A stretch of DNA of 64,000 nucleotides from Curvibacter sp. GWA2_64_110 (GTDB lineage: Bacteria; Pseudomonadota; Gammaproteobacteria; Burkholderiales; Burkholderiaceae_C): the NCBI GenBank assembly GCA_001797315.1, contig MGPC01000013.1, positions 62,001 through 126,000 on the forward strand. The letters are read 5' to 3'. Position numbers and translations under genes: made by a program. Position 1 is the stretch's first letter, and every line of letters starts with the position of its first letter. Below are positions 18,101 through 26,125 of the stretch, piece after piece. Under the pieces are notes generated by a model. That model did not search any database, was not told the DNA's origin, and worked only from the letters and a program-made list of their open reading frames with translations.

Positions 18101-18637
18101 GACAAACATGACGGGGAAATAGCCGGAGAAGATCCACGCAGCGCCCCCCAAAGCCGCCACCCCGTAGCCGAAATGCAGGGATTTGATGCGGACCGCGCGA
18201 CGCAAGAACAGCGGCGAGCTCAGCAGCGCCACCGCCTGGATGAAACGTGCCGCGATCCAGAACTGGGTAGGCATGTTGGCATCGGCCTGCGGCAGAAGGT
18301 CCATGCCCTTGTACGACACCATGTGGATCAGGTCCAACGCGGCACACCAGCCAATGGCCACCGCCACGTACACCGTGAAGTGATTGCGCGTGAAGCGGCG
18401 TGAGGTCGTCGCCACCACCATGGCTGTGTGGGCGATGATGATGGAGAAAGTCTCGGCCAGGGTATGGAACAGCAGGTAGTGGACCTGGCCCGCAGCGACA
18501 GCAATGGCCGATATCAGTGCCGCCGGCGCCAGAAGTTGCAAGATCGTCCAGAACGAAGGAATCCGTCCTCCCGAAAGAAAGACGTCCTGCTCGATCAAGC
18601 CGTTATCGCTCACTTGGGCTCCCGGTAGAGTTGTCAT
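15155..18637 (-). CDS. MASE3/PAS/GAF/HD-GYP sensor, probable c-di-GMP phosphodiesterase
   Basis: This 1160-residue protein is a large membrane signal transducer. The first 250 residues hold about eight hydrophobic segments resembling a MASE3 sensor. PAS-like (about 275-390), two GAF-like (420-540 and 550-700) and two more PAS-like domains (715-830 and 840-960) follow. The HD-GYP output is near 970-1155, with VHDIGKISVP near 1022 and HHERLDGSGYP near 1078, so the metal ligands and GYP are intact. HD-GYP domains hydrolyse cyclic-di-GMP. There is no GGDEF domain, so it should only degrade. The ATG at 18637 was chosen; a GTG eight codons upstream is also open. No cognate partner is adjacent. The sensed signal is unknown. 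Confidence 0.88.
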   Translation of the reverse strand: MTTLPGAQVSDNGLIEQDVFLSGGRIPSFWTILQLLAPAALISAIAVAAGQVHYLLFHTLAETFSIIIAHTAMVVATTSRRFTRNHFTVYVAVAIGWCAALDLIHMVSYKGMDLLPQADANMPTQFWIAARFIQAVALLSSPLFLRRAVRIKSLHFGYGVAALGGAAWIFSGYFPVMFVEGQGLTPFKIYAEYVIIAMLLATGMLYWRDRRLMSPSLLLSMQLALVAMILSEFAFTRYANVYGLSNELGHVFKIFAYWFVYLALVQSTLREPFSMLSRTASTYDAVPDPAIVIRQDGLIRQANQAAAIYANMKPEELIGLSVHAVFHAGTVPVEDCLACTRIARGESRFSVEIDRGGSAGIVECTVAPFIIEGRDRSYVQVVRDVTEKKQLLADRELLVHDLGERVKELRCQYEISNVLERPDVDVPTVLTQVVEVLPSAFLFPAHARAAFVSDWGTFGAQGSEIARHCLRNELLVNRQSVGSIRVFYSAELTQAADPFLAEERELLRTVAQRVGEAIERMQASVQVKRLTYLYDMLSATNRAIVRCRSNDELLARVFDALIHHSAFPMLFIATSDVGNMPLRVVHSHGIDSGKLDELHAVIADPQSPFGEAFDELCRGRVVSSNLKDAPAHAQWYAYLGEQGITERAMLPMIREGQLFGVVGLYAQGPGAFDPSQLNLLNEMTADLEFALNGIAQNERRQTAEARAEISEFRFREVFEASPTPMQIQSLSAGTMRAINRAHQQWLGYALEEIGSEEHWFSQIYPDPAVRQQLKAAWSQSIEEARRSGSEVRSPELSLRCKDGSERIARGTMTLVGDDAVVAWTDLTEVRRSERALRESEQHFRSMIEQTVMGIYVRRNDKLIYVNPRYCEMIGWSSEELLSQDIWKFTSQDPENIARIKANWARLEAGERSVHYQVPVRRKNGDVREFGLHANPITWDGQAATIVMAEDITERKQAETQIAGYVKQLEASMRGTLQAVSNMIDQRDPYTAGHERRVSLIAGAIGREMGWSEERCDRLEMVGLVHDIGKISVPAEILSKPGRLSALEMQLIRGHAQAGYDILKCVPFPFPVADIIHQHHERLDGSGYPLGLKGEQILPEARVLAVADVIESIATHRPYRPARGLDVALDELERGRGTQYDPDAIDAFSRLLHDKGYTLPQ

Positions 18638-18657
18638 TCGAATTGGCTTGTGCCTGG

Positions 18658-18673
18658 CCACCCCCTCGGGTGG
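18658..18673. repeat. Short GC hairpin upstream of the HD-GYP gene
   Basis: CCACCC-CCTC-GGGTGG forms a 6-base stem just ahead of the HD-GYP start codon. Its GGGGGTGGC context recalls the centre of the GC-rich repeat at 4059 and 33396, so it may be a degenerate copy. It could occlude the start region in RNA. Confidence 0.3.
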
Positions 18674-18757
18674 GGTAGCCCATCTTAAGACGAGTTGACG
18701 TCCACCGCCGGATTCCCTGCACGGCCCAAGTAAAATCCAGGCATTGACAGCCTTTTG

Positions 18758-18789
18758 ACACCCCCCGTTCCAGCACCGGGGGGTGTTTT
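18758..18789 (+). terminator. Terminator-like hairpin immediately upstream of mfd
   Basis: ACACCCCCCG (18758-18767) pairs perfectly with CGGGGGGTGT (18777-18786) around a 9-base loop and is followed by TTTT on the plus strand. This looks like an intrinsic terminator. It ends 15 bases before the mfd ATG, and no plus-strand gene lies upstream for more than 4.8 kb, so it may act as a leader attenuator or simply insulate mfd. Confidence 0.6.
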
Positions 18790-18804
18790 CTATTGGTATT
18801 CCTG

Positions 18805-21800
18805 ATGGACCTGCCCAAACTCCAGACCGGCAAACGCTTCACCCTGCCCCGCCCTGTGGGCTCGGCGGACGCCTTGCTGCTGGCCAGCCTGGGCCAGCGG
18901 GAGAAGGCCGACGGCAAGCTCATGGCCGTCGTCACGGCCGATGCCACCGACGCCCAGCGCCTGATCGAGGAAATCGCCTTCTTCACGCCGGAGCTGCGCT
19001 GCGCCCTGTTCCCGGACTGGGAAACCCTGCCCTACGACACCTTCTCGCCGCACCAGGACCTGATCAGCGAGCGCCTGGCCACGCTCTGGCGCCTGTACAA
19101 CCACGGCCGGCGCAGCGATGGTGAGACGGCCGACGTGGTCGTCATTCCAGCCACCACGGCGCTGTACCGGCTGGCGCCGCCGAGCTTTCTGGCGGCCTAC
19201 ACCTTCGAGTTCAAGGTCAAGCAGAAACTCGATGAAAGCCAGCTCAAGGCCCAGCTCACCCTGGCCGGCTACAACCATGTGACGCAGGTGGTCAGCCCGG
19301 GCGAGTACGCGGTGCGCGGCGGCCTGATCGACCTCTTTCCCATGGGCTCGCCGGTACCTTACCGGGTGGACCTGTTCGACAACGAGGTCGACTCCATCCG
19401 CACCTTCGACCCCGACAGCCAGCGCAGCCTCTACCCGGTGCCCGAAGTGCGCCTGCTGCCTGGGCGCGAATTTCCGATGGACGAGGACGCGCGCAAACTG
19501 TTCCGCCGCCGCTGGCGCGAACTGCTCGAAGGCGACCCGACCAAGAGCCGGCTCTACAAGGACATCGGCAACGGCGTGGCCAGCGCCGGCATCGAGTACT
19601 ACCTGCCGCTGTTCTTCGAAGAAACCGCCAGCGTGTTCGACTACCTCGGTGCCGAGGCCACCGTGGTGCTGCACGGCGACCTGGAGCCGGCCTTCCAGCG
19701 CTTCTGGCAGGACACCAAGGACCGCTTCCGCCTGGCCCAGGGCGACCCGGACCGCCCGGCGCTTCCGCCCGAAACGCTCTTTCTGAGCGCCGAACAGTTC
19801 TACGCCCAGACCAAGGGGAACGCCCAACTGGCACTCCGGCCAGCAGAGCACCTCGACGGCGAAGACGGTGCCTACGGCACGGCTTTCCAGAAGCTGGAAG
19901 AACTCGCGGTGGTGCGCGGCGCCGAAGACCCGCTGGCCCGTCTCAAGGCCCACATCCGCAACACCCAGCATCGTGTGCTGCTGCTGGCCGAGAGCGACGG
20001 CCGGCGCGAAAGCCTGCTCGACTTCCTGCGCGCCAGCAGCCTGATTCCACCGGCCTTCGACTCGCTGCAGGAATTTCAGGCCAGCGAGGAAAAAGTCGGC
20101 ATCGCCACCGCGGCACTGACCAGCGGCTTTGGCTGGCTGGATGAAGGGCTCGACTTCATCACCGAGACCGAGCTGTTCGCTGCCGGCCCCACCACGCGCC
20201 GGCGCAAGAAGCAGGAACAGGTCAGCGACGTCGAGGCGCTGATCAAGGATCTCTCCGAACTCAATGTCGGCGACCCGGTGGTGCATTCCGCCCACGGCAT
20301 CGGCCGCTACCGCGGCCTGGTCAACATGAGCGTCGGCCAGCTGCAGGACGACGGCACACCCGAGATGCAGGAATTCCTGCACCTCGAATACGCCGACAAG
20401 GCCGTGCTGTACGTGCCGGTCAGCCAGCTGCAGTTGATCAGCCGCTATACCGGCGTCAGCGCCGACGAGGCACCGCTGCACCGGCTCGGCTCCGGCCAGT
20501 GGGAAAAAGCCAAGCGCCGCGCCGCCGAACAGATCCGCGATGCTGCAGCCGAGCTGCTCAACATCTACGCCCGGCGCGCCGCACGCGAAGGCCACCCGTT
20601 CCGCTTCTCGGCCAAGGACTACGAGGTGTTTGCCAACGACTTCGGCTTCGAGGAAACCGCCGACCAGCGCGCCGCCATCCACGCCGTGATCCAGGACATG
20701 GTCTCGCCGCGCCCGATGGACCGGCTGGTCTGCGGCGATGTCGGCTTCGGCAAGACCGAGGTGGCGCTGCGCGCCGCTTTCATTGCCGTCACCGGCGGCC
20801 GGCAGGTGGCCTTTCTGGCCCCGACCACACTGCTGGCGGAACAGCACTACCAGACCCTGGTCGACCGCTTCAGCAAGTGGCCGGTCAAGGTGGCCGAAAT
20901 GAGCCGCTTCCGTTCGAGCAAGGAAATCACAGCCGCCATGAAAGGCATTGCCGACGGCACCATCGACATCGTCGTCGGCACCCACAAGCTGCTGAGCCCC
21001 GACACCCATTTCAAGAACCTGGGCCTGCTCATCATCGACGAGGAGCACCGCTTTGGCGTGCGCCACAAGGAGGCCATGAAGGCCCTGCGCGCCGAGGTGG
21101 ACGTGCTGACGCTCACCGCCACCCCTATCCCGCGCACGCTGGGCATGGCGCTGGAAGGCCTGCGCGACCTGAGCGTGATCGCCACCGCGCCGCAGCGCCG
21201 CCTGGCCATCAAGACCTTTGTGCGGACCGAAGGCAACGGCGTCATCCGCGAGGCCGTGCTGCGTGAATTGAAGCGTGGCGGCCAAGTCTACTTCCTGCAC
21301 AACGAAGTGGAGACGATCGAAAATCGCCGTGCCAAGCTGGAGGAGCTGCTGCCGGAAGCGCGCATTGCGGTGGCGCACGGCCAGATGCCAGAACGCCAGC
21401 TGGAGGCCGTGATGCGCGACTTCGTGGCCCAGCGCTACAACCTGCTGCTGTGCTCCACCATCATCGAGACCGGCATCGACGTGCCGGCGGCCAATACCAT
21501 CGTGATGTCCCGTGCCGACAAGTTCGGCCTGGCCCAGCTGCATCAGCTGCGCGGCCGCGTCGGCCGTAGCCACCACCAGGCCTATGCCTACCTGATGGTG
21601 CCCGACAAGGACGGCCTGACCAAGCAGGCCGCCCAGCGCCTGGACGCCATCCAGCAGATGGAGGAACTCGGCTCCGGTTTCTATCTGGCCATGCACGACC
21701 TGGAAATCCGTGGCGCTGGCGAGGTACTGGGCGAAAACCAGAGCGGCAACATGTTGGAAGTGGGCTTCCAGCTCTACAACGAGATGCTGAGCGAGGCCGT

Positions 21801-22308
21801 GCGCAGCCTGAAGGAAGGCAAGGAGCCCGACCTGCTGGCGCCGATGAGCGTCACCACCGACATCAACCTGCACGCCCCTGCCCTGCTGCCCGACGACTAC
21901 TGCGGCGATGTGCACATGCGCCTGAGTTTCTACAAGAAGCTGGCCACGGCCAAGAATACCGAGCAGATCGATGCCCTGATGGAGGAGATCGTCGACCGTT
22001 TCGGCAAGCTCCCTGCCCAGACGCAGACCCTGATCGACGTGCACCGCCTGCGCGTGATTGCCAAGCCCTACGGCGTGGTCAAGGTCGATGCCGCACCGCA
22101 CCTGATCACCATCACCTTCAGAAAGGACGCCCCGGTCGACGGCATGCGGGTGATCGAGCTGATCCAGAAGAACCGCCACATCAAACTGGCCGGCAACGAA
22201 AAACTGCGCATCGAGCGCGAACTGCCCGACCCGAAGGCGCGCGCGCATCTGGTGCGTGACGTGTTGCGCAGCCTGGGCCAGCCCAAAACCGAGGCCGCCC
22301 CGGCCTGA
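18805..22308 (+). CDS. mfd: Transcription-repair coupling factor Mfd
   Basis: Mfd removes RNA polymerase stalled at DNA lesions and recruits UvrA for nucleotide excision repair. The 1167-residue length is normal. The order is a UvrB-like N-terminal region (DWETLPYDTFSPH near 73), the RNA-polymerase-interacting domain around 480-550, the translocase with Walker A GDVGFGKTEVA near 644 and DEEH box IIDEEHRFGVRHKE near 743, the helicase C lobe with STIIETGIDVP and QLRGRVGRS, and the C-terminal TRCF domain. The ATG at 18805 was preferred to a TTG at 18793. A terminator-like hairpin sits just before it. serB starts 17 bases after its stop, so both probably share a transcript. Confidence 0.97.
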   Translation: MDLPKLQTGKRFTLPRPVGSADALLLASLGQREKADGKLMAVVTADATDAQRLIEEIAFFTPELRCALFPDWETLPYDTFSPHQDLISERLATLWRLYNHGRRSDGETADVVVIPATTALYRLAPPSFLAAYTFEFKVKQKLDESQLKAQLTLAGYNHVTQVVSPGEYAVRGGLIDLFPMGSPVPYRVDLFDNEVDSIRTFDPDSQRSLYPVPEVRLLPGREFPMDEDARKLFRRRWRELLEGDPTKSRLYKDIGNGVASAGIEYYLPLFFEETASVFDYLGAEATVVLHGDLEPAFQRFWQDTKDRFRLAQGDPDRPALPPETLFLSAEQFYAQTKGNAQLALRPAEHLDGEDGAYGTAFQKLEELAVVRGAEDPLARLKAHIRNTQHRVLLLAESDGRRESLLDFLRASSLIPPAFDSLQEFQASEEKVGIATAALTSGFGWLDEGLDFITETELFAAGPTTRRRKKQEQVSDVEALIKDLSELNVGDPVVHSAHGIGRYRGLVNMSVGQLQDDGTPEMQEFLHLEYADKAVLYVPVSQLQLISRYTGVSADEAPLHRLGSGQWEKAKRRAAEQIRDAAAELLNIYARRAAREGHPFRFSAKDYEVFANDFGFEETADQRAAIHAVIQDMVSPRPMDRLVCGDVGFGKTEVALRAAFIAVTGGRQVAFLAPTTLLAEQHYQTLVDRFSKWPVKVAEMSRFRSSKEITAAMKGIADGTIDIVVGTHKLLSPDTHFKNLGLLIIDEEHRFGVRHKEAMKALRAEVDVLTLTATPIPRTLGMALEGLRDLSVIATAPQRRLAIKTFVRTEGNGVIREAVLRELKRGGQVYFLHNEVETIENRRAKLEELLPEARIAVAHGQMPERQLEAVMRDFVAQRYNLLLCSTIIETGIDVPAANTIVMSRADKFGLAQLHQLRGRVGRSHHQAYAYLMVPDKDGLTKQAAQRLDAIQQMEELGSGFYLAMHDLEIRGAGEVLGENQSGNMLEVGFQLYNEMLSEAVRSLKEGKEPDLLAPMSVTTDINLHAPALLPDDYCGDVHMRLSFYKKLATAKNTEQIDALMEEIVDRFGKLPAQTQTLIDVHRLRVIAKPYGVVKVDAAPHLITITFRKDAPVDGMRVIELIQKNRHIKLAGNEKLRIERELPDPKARAHLVRDVLRSLGQPKTEAAPA

Positions 22309-22325
22309 TATCTCGCACCTTGAAC

Positions 22326-23036
22326 ATGAGCACACAAGAAATTTCTCCCGGCCTGGTCATCCAGGGCATCACCCCGCCGCTGCGCCTGAGCGACTTCAAG
22401 CTGATTGCCTTCGACATGGACTCCACCCTCATCAATATCGAGTGCGTGGATGAAATCGCCGACGCGGTCGGTCGCAAGGCCGAGGTCGCAGCGATTACGG
22501 AGGCCGCCATGCGCGGCGAAATAACCGACTTCAAGGAAAGCCTGCGCCGGCGCGTCGCCCTGCTCAAGGGCGTTACCGTGGCCGACATGGCACGCGTGTA
22601 CGAAGAACGCCTGCGCCTCAACCCCGGCGCCGCCAACCTGGTGGCTGCCTGCAAGGCAGCGGGCATGAAGGTGCTGCTGGTCAGCGGCGGCTTCACCTTC
22701 TTCACCGACCGCGTGCGCGACCTGCTGGCCATCGACTTCACCCGCTCCAATGTGCTCGAGGTGCAGCACGGCGTGCTCACCGGCCGCATGATCGACCAGC
22801 CGTGGGGCGACATCTGCGACGGCGCCGAAAAACGCCGCATGCTGCTGCAGACCTGCGAACAGATGGGTATCCGCCCGCAGCAGGCCATTGCCATGGGTGA
22901 CGGCGCCAACGACCTGCCCATGATGGGCGAGGCCGGCCTGTCCGTGGCCTACCACGCCAAGCCCAAGGTGCGCGAACAGGCCATGGTCGCCATCAACAGT
23001 GGCGGTCTGGATCGCCTGCTTGAGGTCCTGAAGTAA
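22326..23036 (+). CDS. serB: Phosphoserine phosphatase SerB
   Basis: SerB hydrolyses L-phosphoserine, the last step of serine synthesis. It is a HAD-family enzyme of 236 residues. The nucleophile motif FDMDSTLINIE has Asp30 and Asp32, motif II is LLVSGGFTFF, the conserved Lys comes before motif III, and motif III is AMGDGANDLPMM. There is no N-terminal ACT extension, so this is the short catalytic type. It starts 17 bases after mfd and is followed 15 bases later by the thioredoxin-like gene, suggesting a mfd-serB-trx transcript. Confidence 0.95.
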   Translation: MSTQEISPGLVIQGITPPLRLSDFKLIAFDMDSTLINIECVDEIADAVGRKAEVAAITEAAMRGEITDFKESLRRRVALLKGVTVADMARVYEERLRLNPGAANLVAACKAAGMKVLLVSGGFTFFTDRVRDLLAIDFTRSNVLEVQHGVLTGRMIDQPWGDICDGAEKRRMLLQTCEQMGIRPQQAIAMGDGANDLPMMGEAGLSVAYHAKPKVREQAMVAINSGGLDRLLEVLK

Positions 23037-23051
23037 GGGCAACGTGCGGCC

Positions 23052-23603
23052 ATGCGCGTGCGGCAACTCCGACTCGGCTTCAGGTCCTGGCTGCTGGATT
23101 GGCGATCCCATGGCCTCACGCTGCTGACGGTGGTGTTGGTCTATACCGGCCTGCACCTATGGCAGACGCGCCATCTGGCCGACGGTCCCGCCCCGACGTT
23201 CAGCGCCACGCTGGTCAATCCACAAGCCATCGGCAGCATCAACCTTGCGCAGTGGCACGCGGCTCACCCCGGCCGAGCCGTGGCCTTGCACTTCTGGGCT
23301 GAATGGTGCCCGATCTGCCGCATGGAAGAAGACAGTATCAGCGCTGTGCAACACGACTGGCCCGTGCTAGGCGTGGCCATGCAGTCGGGCGATGCGGCGC
23401 GGGTGCAGACTGTGCTGAACCAGCGGGGACTGCCCTGGCAGACCGTCATCGATCCCGACGGCAGCATCGCGCGACGTTATGGCCTGTCTTCCGTCCCCGC
23501 CTTCATCGTGCTCGATGCGCAGGGCCAGATCCGCTTTGCCGAAGTCGGCTACACCAGCGAGATCGGCATGCGCCTGCGCCTGTGGTGGGCCCAGACTTTC
23601 TGA
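23052..23603 (+). CDS. Membrane-anchored thioredoxin-like disulfide oxidoreductase
   Basis: The 183-residue protein has one N-terminal membrane segment (about 21-37) and a periplasmic thioredoxin fold. The active site is WCPIC (Cys86 and Cys89), with the cis-proline region SSVPAFIV near 150. This domain plan fits the TlpA/ScsD group that reduces or exchanges disulfides in periplasmic proteins. The specific partner is unknown. It lies between serB and the PhnD-like gene on the same strand, and the position alone does not indicate its target. Confidence 0.82.
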   Translation: MRVRQLRLGFRSWLLDWRSHGLTLLTVVLVYTGLHLWQTRHLADGPAPTFSATLVNPQAIGSINLAQWHAAHPGRAVALHFWAEWCPICRMEEDSISAVQHDWPVLGVAMQSGDAARVQTVLNQRGLPWQTVIDPDGSIARRYGLSSVPAFIVLDAQGQIRFAEVGYTSEIGMRLRLWWAQTF

Positions 23604-23662
23604 AGCTACACTGCCTGCAAGCAGTCTTCCGTTTTCAAATCTCTTGATTCATGGAGTTCGTG

Positions 23663-24475
23663 ATGAAGTTGTTTGCGCGCATCATTGCAGCAGTCCTGGC
23701 CTGTGGCACCGTTTTGTCGGCCCAGGCCCTGGTCATCGGCATCACGGAGGGCGTGACCTACCGCGCCACTGACAATGAAATCGAAGCCCGTTTCGAGGCC
23801 ATTGGCAAGGTGCTGGGCAACGCGACCCGCCAGCCGGTCAAGCTGCAGGTCATCAGCAGTTACAACGGCCTGCGCGATGCCCTGAAAAAAGGACAAGTCG
23901 ACCTCGCCTTCATCCACCCATCGCACATCGCTTTCGAAGCCATCAAGGGCGGCGGCTTCAAGGCCATCGCCTGGACCGCCGGCTACACCCAGTACAAGGT
24001 GTCCTTCCTGTGCAGGGAGCCGCAGCCGATCCAGAACTGGGCCACGGTCGCCGGCAAGGCTTTTGTCACGCCCGACCCGGACTCGATCACCGCGGTCATG
24101 ACGCGCGCCATGCTGGCTGAGCACAAGCTGAAACCGACCGATGTGAAGCTGCAAACCACGCGCTACCAGGATGCAGTGCCCTTTTATGTCGAGAACGGCT
24201 TCGCCGCATATGGTGCCACCGCCTCCAGCAGCGTGATCAAGGCCTGGAAGGACAAGGGCGGCAAGACCTGTGCCGAATCGCGCCCCATGCCGATCAAGCA
24301 GTGGATTGCCTCCAACCGGCTCGACCCCTCGCTTGCCAACGCCCTGCGCGATGCCCTGCTGGGCCTGGACCAGAACGAGCCGGGCCGCCGCGCCCTGGGG
24401 GCCTCGGGCTACAAGGGCTTTGTCGCGCCGTCCGAAGAACTGGAAAAGCAGCTCATCGTCTGGCTCGGCCTCTAA
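23663..24475 (+). CDS. PhnD-like periplasmic phosphate/phosphonate-binding protein
   Basis: This 270-residue protein has a signal peptide (MKLFARIIAAVLACGTVLSAQA) and the PhnD/SsuA/transferrin-like fold, seen in LVIGITEGVTYR, YNGLRDALKKGQVDLAFIHPSH (split here at residue 20) and the closing ALRDALLGLDQ and ASGYKGF segments typical of phosphonate- or phosphite-binding proteins. No ABC permease or ATPase lies beside it, so it is an orphan. The ATG at 23663 follows GGAG. It converges on phoD across a 25-base spacer holding a perfect palindrome. A sensory or shared-transporter role in phosphorus uptake is an inference. Confidence 0.82.
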   Translation: MKLFARIIAAVLACGTVLSAQALVIGITEGVTYRATDNEIEARFEAIGKVLGNATRQPVKLQVISSYNGLRDALKKGQVDLAFIHPSHIAFEAIKGGGFKAIAWTAGYTQYKVSFLCREPQPIQNWATVAGKAFVTPDPDSITAVMTRAMLAEHKLKPTDVKLQTTRYQDAVPFYVENGFAAYGATASSSVIKAWKDKGGKTCAESRPMPIKQWIASNRLDPSLANALRDALLGLDQNEPGRRALGASGYKGFVAPSEELEKQLIVWLGL

Positions 24476-24479
24476 GCCG

Positions 24480-24499
24480 GCCGGTCTGCGCAGACCGGC
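24480..24499. terminator. Perfect 20-base palindrome between phnD-like gene and phoD
   Basis: GCCGGTCTGCGCAGACCGGC is its own reverse complement and fills most of the 25-base gap between two convergent genes. As RNA it forms an 8-base stem with a GCGC loop on either strand. There is no T-tract, so a bidirectional terminator is likely but not proven. Confidence 0.55.
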
Positions 24500-24500
24500 G

Positions 24501-26063
24501 TCAGATCTGCTCGATCACAGGACGCCCGGACGCCACGGCAAAACGCGCCAGGGTCTTGATGTCCGAGACGGGATTCGTCACATCATCCACCGCACGCAAC
24601 GAGGTGCTGAGTTGCCCCGGCGTGAATTCCACCACGCCGTAACCGCGGTACTGCCCATCGGCAAAGACGAAGTGAGGATTCTCGGCAAGGCGCTCGGCCA
24701 CCTGCGCTGCGCCGCCCGCGCGTGAGCTGATGCTGGTACCGCAGAACTCCACACCGATCGAGGGACTGGCGGCATCAGCATAGTCAGCCTTGATATGGCC
24801 GACCCAGTTCTCGTGCACATCGCCGCCCAGCAGCACCGGGTTGGCCACTTTGTTGCGGCGTAGCGCATCGGTCAGGCGGGTACGGGCGGCCGCATAGCCG
24901 TCCCAGCCGTCGTTCCACAGGCGTTGCCCCGGCCCGGGACGGGCATCGCGCATACCAAACAGCGTCTGCTGCCCGATCACGTTCCAGCGTCCACCCGAAC
25001 GAGCCAGTGCGCCGGCCAGCCAGCGCTCCTGGTCATGCCCCAGGTAGCTACGCTGCGGCTCGTCCCAGACGGCACAGTGTGCCGGATCGATCAGGCTGCC
25101 ACCTGGTTTGCCCTCTTTCAGGCAGGGCTGGCGGTCACGGTACTGCCGCGCATCGAGCAAGTAGATGGAGGCCAGCCGCCCAAACGGCACCTGACGGTAG
25201 ATGCGCATTTCGGCCCCCTTCGCCAGCCCGGACATCGCCTGGGTCAGCACCGAAGCCCTGAGCGGCATGTGCTCGTAATAGGCCTGGTAGGCCGCAGCAC
25301 GGCGGGTCGCGAAGTCCGGCACCGTGCCCATGCCGAGCACGCCATTGCCCTCTTGCAGACCCGCGTAATCGTTCTGCACCTCATGGTCATCCCAGGTCAC
25401 GAGCCAGGGACACGCCGCATGCATGGCCTGCAGATTGGCATCGCTCTTGTGCAAGGCATAACGCTGGCGATAGTCATCCAGCGTCAGCACCCAGCCACCT
25501 GTCACGGAGCGCACGGCATTGAGTGCGCCCGGGTACTCGTAGATGTAGTCGCCCAGAAACAGCACGGCGTCCAGATTCTCGTCGCGCATGTGATGCCAGG
25601 CGCTGTAGAAACCATGCTCCCAGCGCTGGCAGGAGGCATAGCCCAGCCGCAGCCGGGCGGGACTGGCATCAGGGGCCGGGAAGGTGCGGGTGCGGCCAGT
25701 CGGACTGACGGCCGCCCCGGCCATGAAGCGATAGAAATACCAGCGGTCCGGGTCCAGACCCACGACTTCGGCGTGCACCGCATGGGCCAGTTCCGGTAGC
25801 GCCTGCACCTGACCACTGCGGGCGATACGGCTGAAACTCTCGTCATGCGCCACCTCCCAGCGCAACGTCACCGGGCCGCGCAAGGGCTCGGCCGGCAGCA
25901 GGCGCGTCCACAGCACCACCGAATCGTGCGCCGGCGAGCCACTGGCCACGCCCAGCGCAAAGGGATCGCGCATCCAGCGCGGCTGGCTCCAACTGCTGCG
26001 CGGCAACCACAGCGTACCAGCAGCAGCGGTGGCCAGCCGTAACAGATCACGTCGTTGCAGCAT
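24501..26063 (-). CDS. phoD: PhoD-type alkaline phosphatase/phosphodiesterase, Tat-exported
   Basis: PhoD enzymes are calcium/iron metalloenzymes that release phosphate from mono- and diesters outside the cytoplasm. The 520-residue protein starts with a twin-arginine signal (QRRDLLRL, Arg4-Arg5, then a hydrophobic stretch), so it should be exported folded. Family motifs are YASCQRW, DAVLFLGDYIYEY, WDDHEVQNDY and LLGGDVHENW. The PhoD-like N-terminal domain (DPFALGVASGSPAHDSVVLW) comes before the catalytic core. A GAAGG site lies just ahead of the ATG. It diverges from a small-protein pair and converges on a PhnD-like gene. No convincing Pho box was seen. Confidence 0.92.
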   Translation of the reverse strand: MLQRRDLLRLATAAAGTLWLPRSSWSQPRWMRDPFALGVASGSPAHDSVVLWTRLLPAEPLRGPVTLRWEVAHDESFSRIARSGQVQALPELAHAVHAEVVGLDPDRWYFYRFMAGAAVSPTGRTRTFPAPDASPARLRLGYASCQRWEHGFYSAWHHMRDENLDAVLFLGDYIYEYPGALNAVRSVTGGWVLTLDDYRQRYALHKSDANLQAMHAACPWLVTWDDHEVQNDYAGLQEGNGVLGMGTVPDFATRRAAAYQAYYEHMPLRASVLTQAMSGLAKGAEMRIYRQVPFGRLASIYLLDARQYRDRQPCLKEGKPGGSLIDPAHCAVWDEPQRSYLGHDQERWLAGALARSGGRWNVIGQQTLFGMRDARPGPGQRLWNDGWDGYAAARTRLTDALRRNKVANPVLLGGDVHENWVGHIKADYADAASPSIGVEFCGTSISSRAGGAAQVAERLAENPHFVFADGQYRGYGVVEFTPGQLSTSLRAVDDVTNPVSDIKTLARFAVASGRPVIEQI

Positions 26064-26091
26064 CCTTCATCCCTTTCATCGGGCGGCATTC

Positions 26092-26125
26092 GGCCACAGG
26101 CCTTTTCCTTGACAGGCCTGTGGCC
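26092..26125. promoter_or_regulatory. 11-base inverted repeat in phoD/small-protein intergenic region
   Basis: GGCCACAGGCC (26092-26102) and GGCCTGTGGCC (26115-26125) are exact reverse complements separated by 12 bases. The right arm fills the first part of the spacer of the promoter at 26109-26137. This placement is typical of a repressor operator, although a structured DNA or RNA role is also possible. Confidence 0.6.

Noticed and set aside
18731-18749. TAAAAT and TTGACA words upstream of mfd as a promoter
   Set aside because: The hexamers are in the wrong order and spacing, and the second TTGACA (18755-18760) has no -10 at 16-18 bases.
18790-22335. A long open frame of about 1180 codons on the strand opposite mfd
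   Set aside because: It mirrors mfd over its full length. High third-position GC in a GC-rich gene often leaves the opposite frame open, and the translation shows no recognisable motif.
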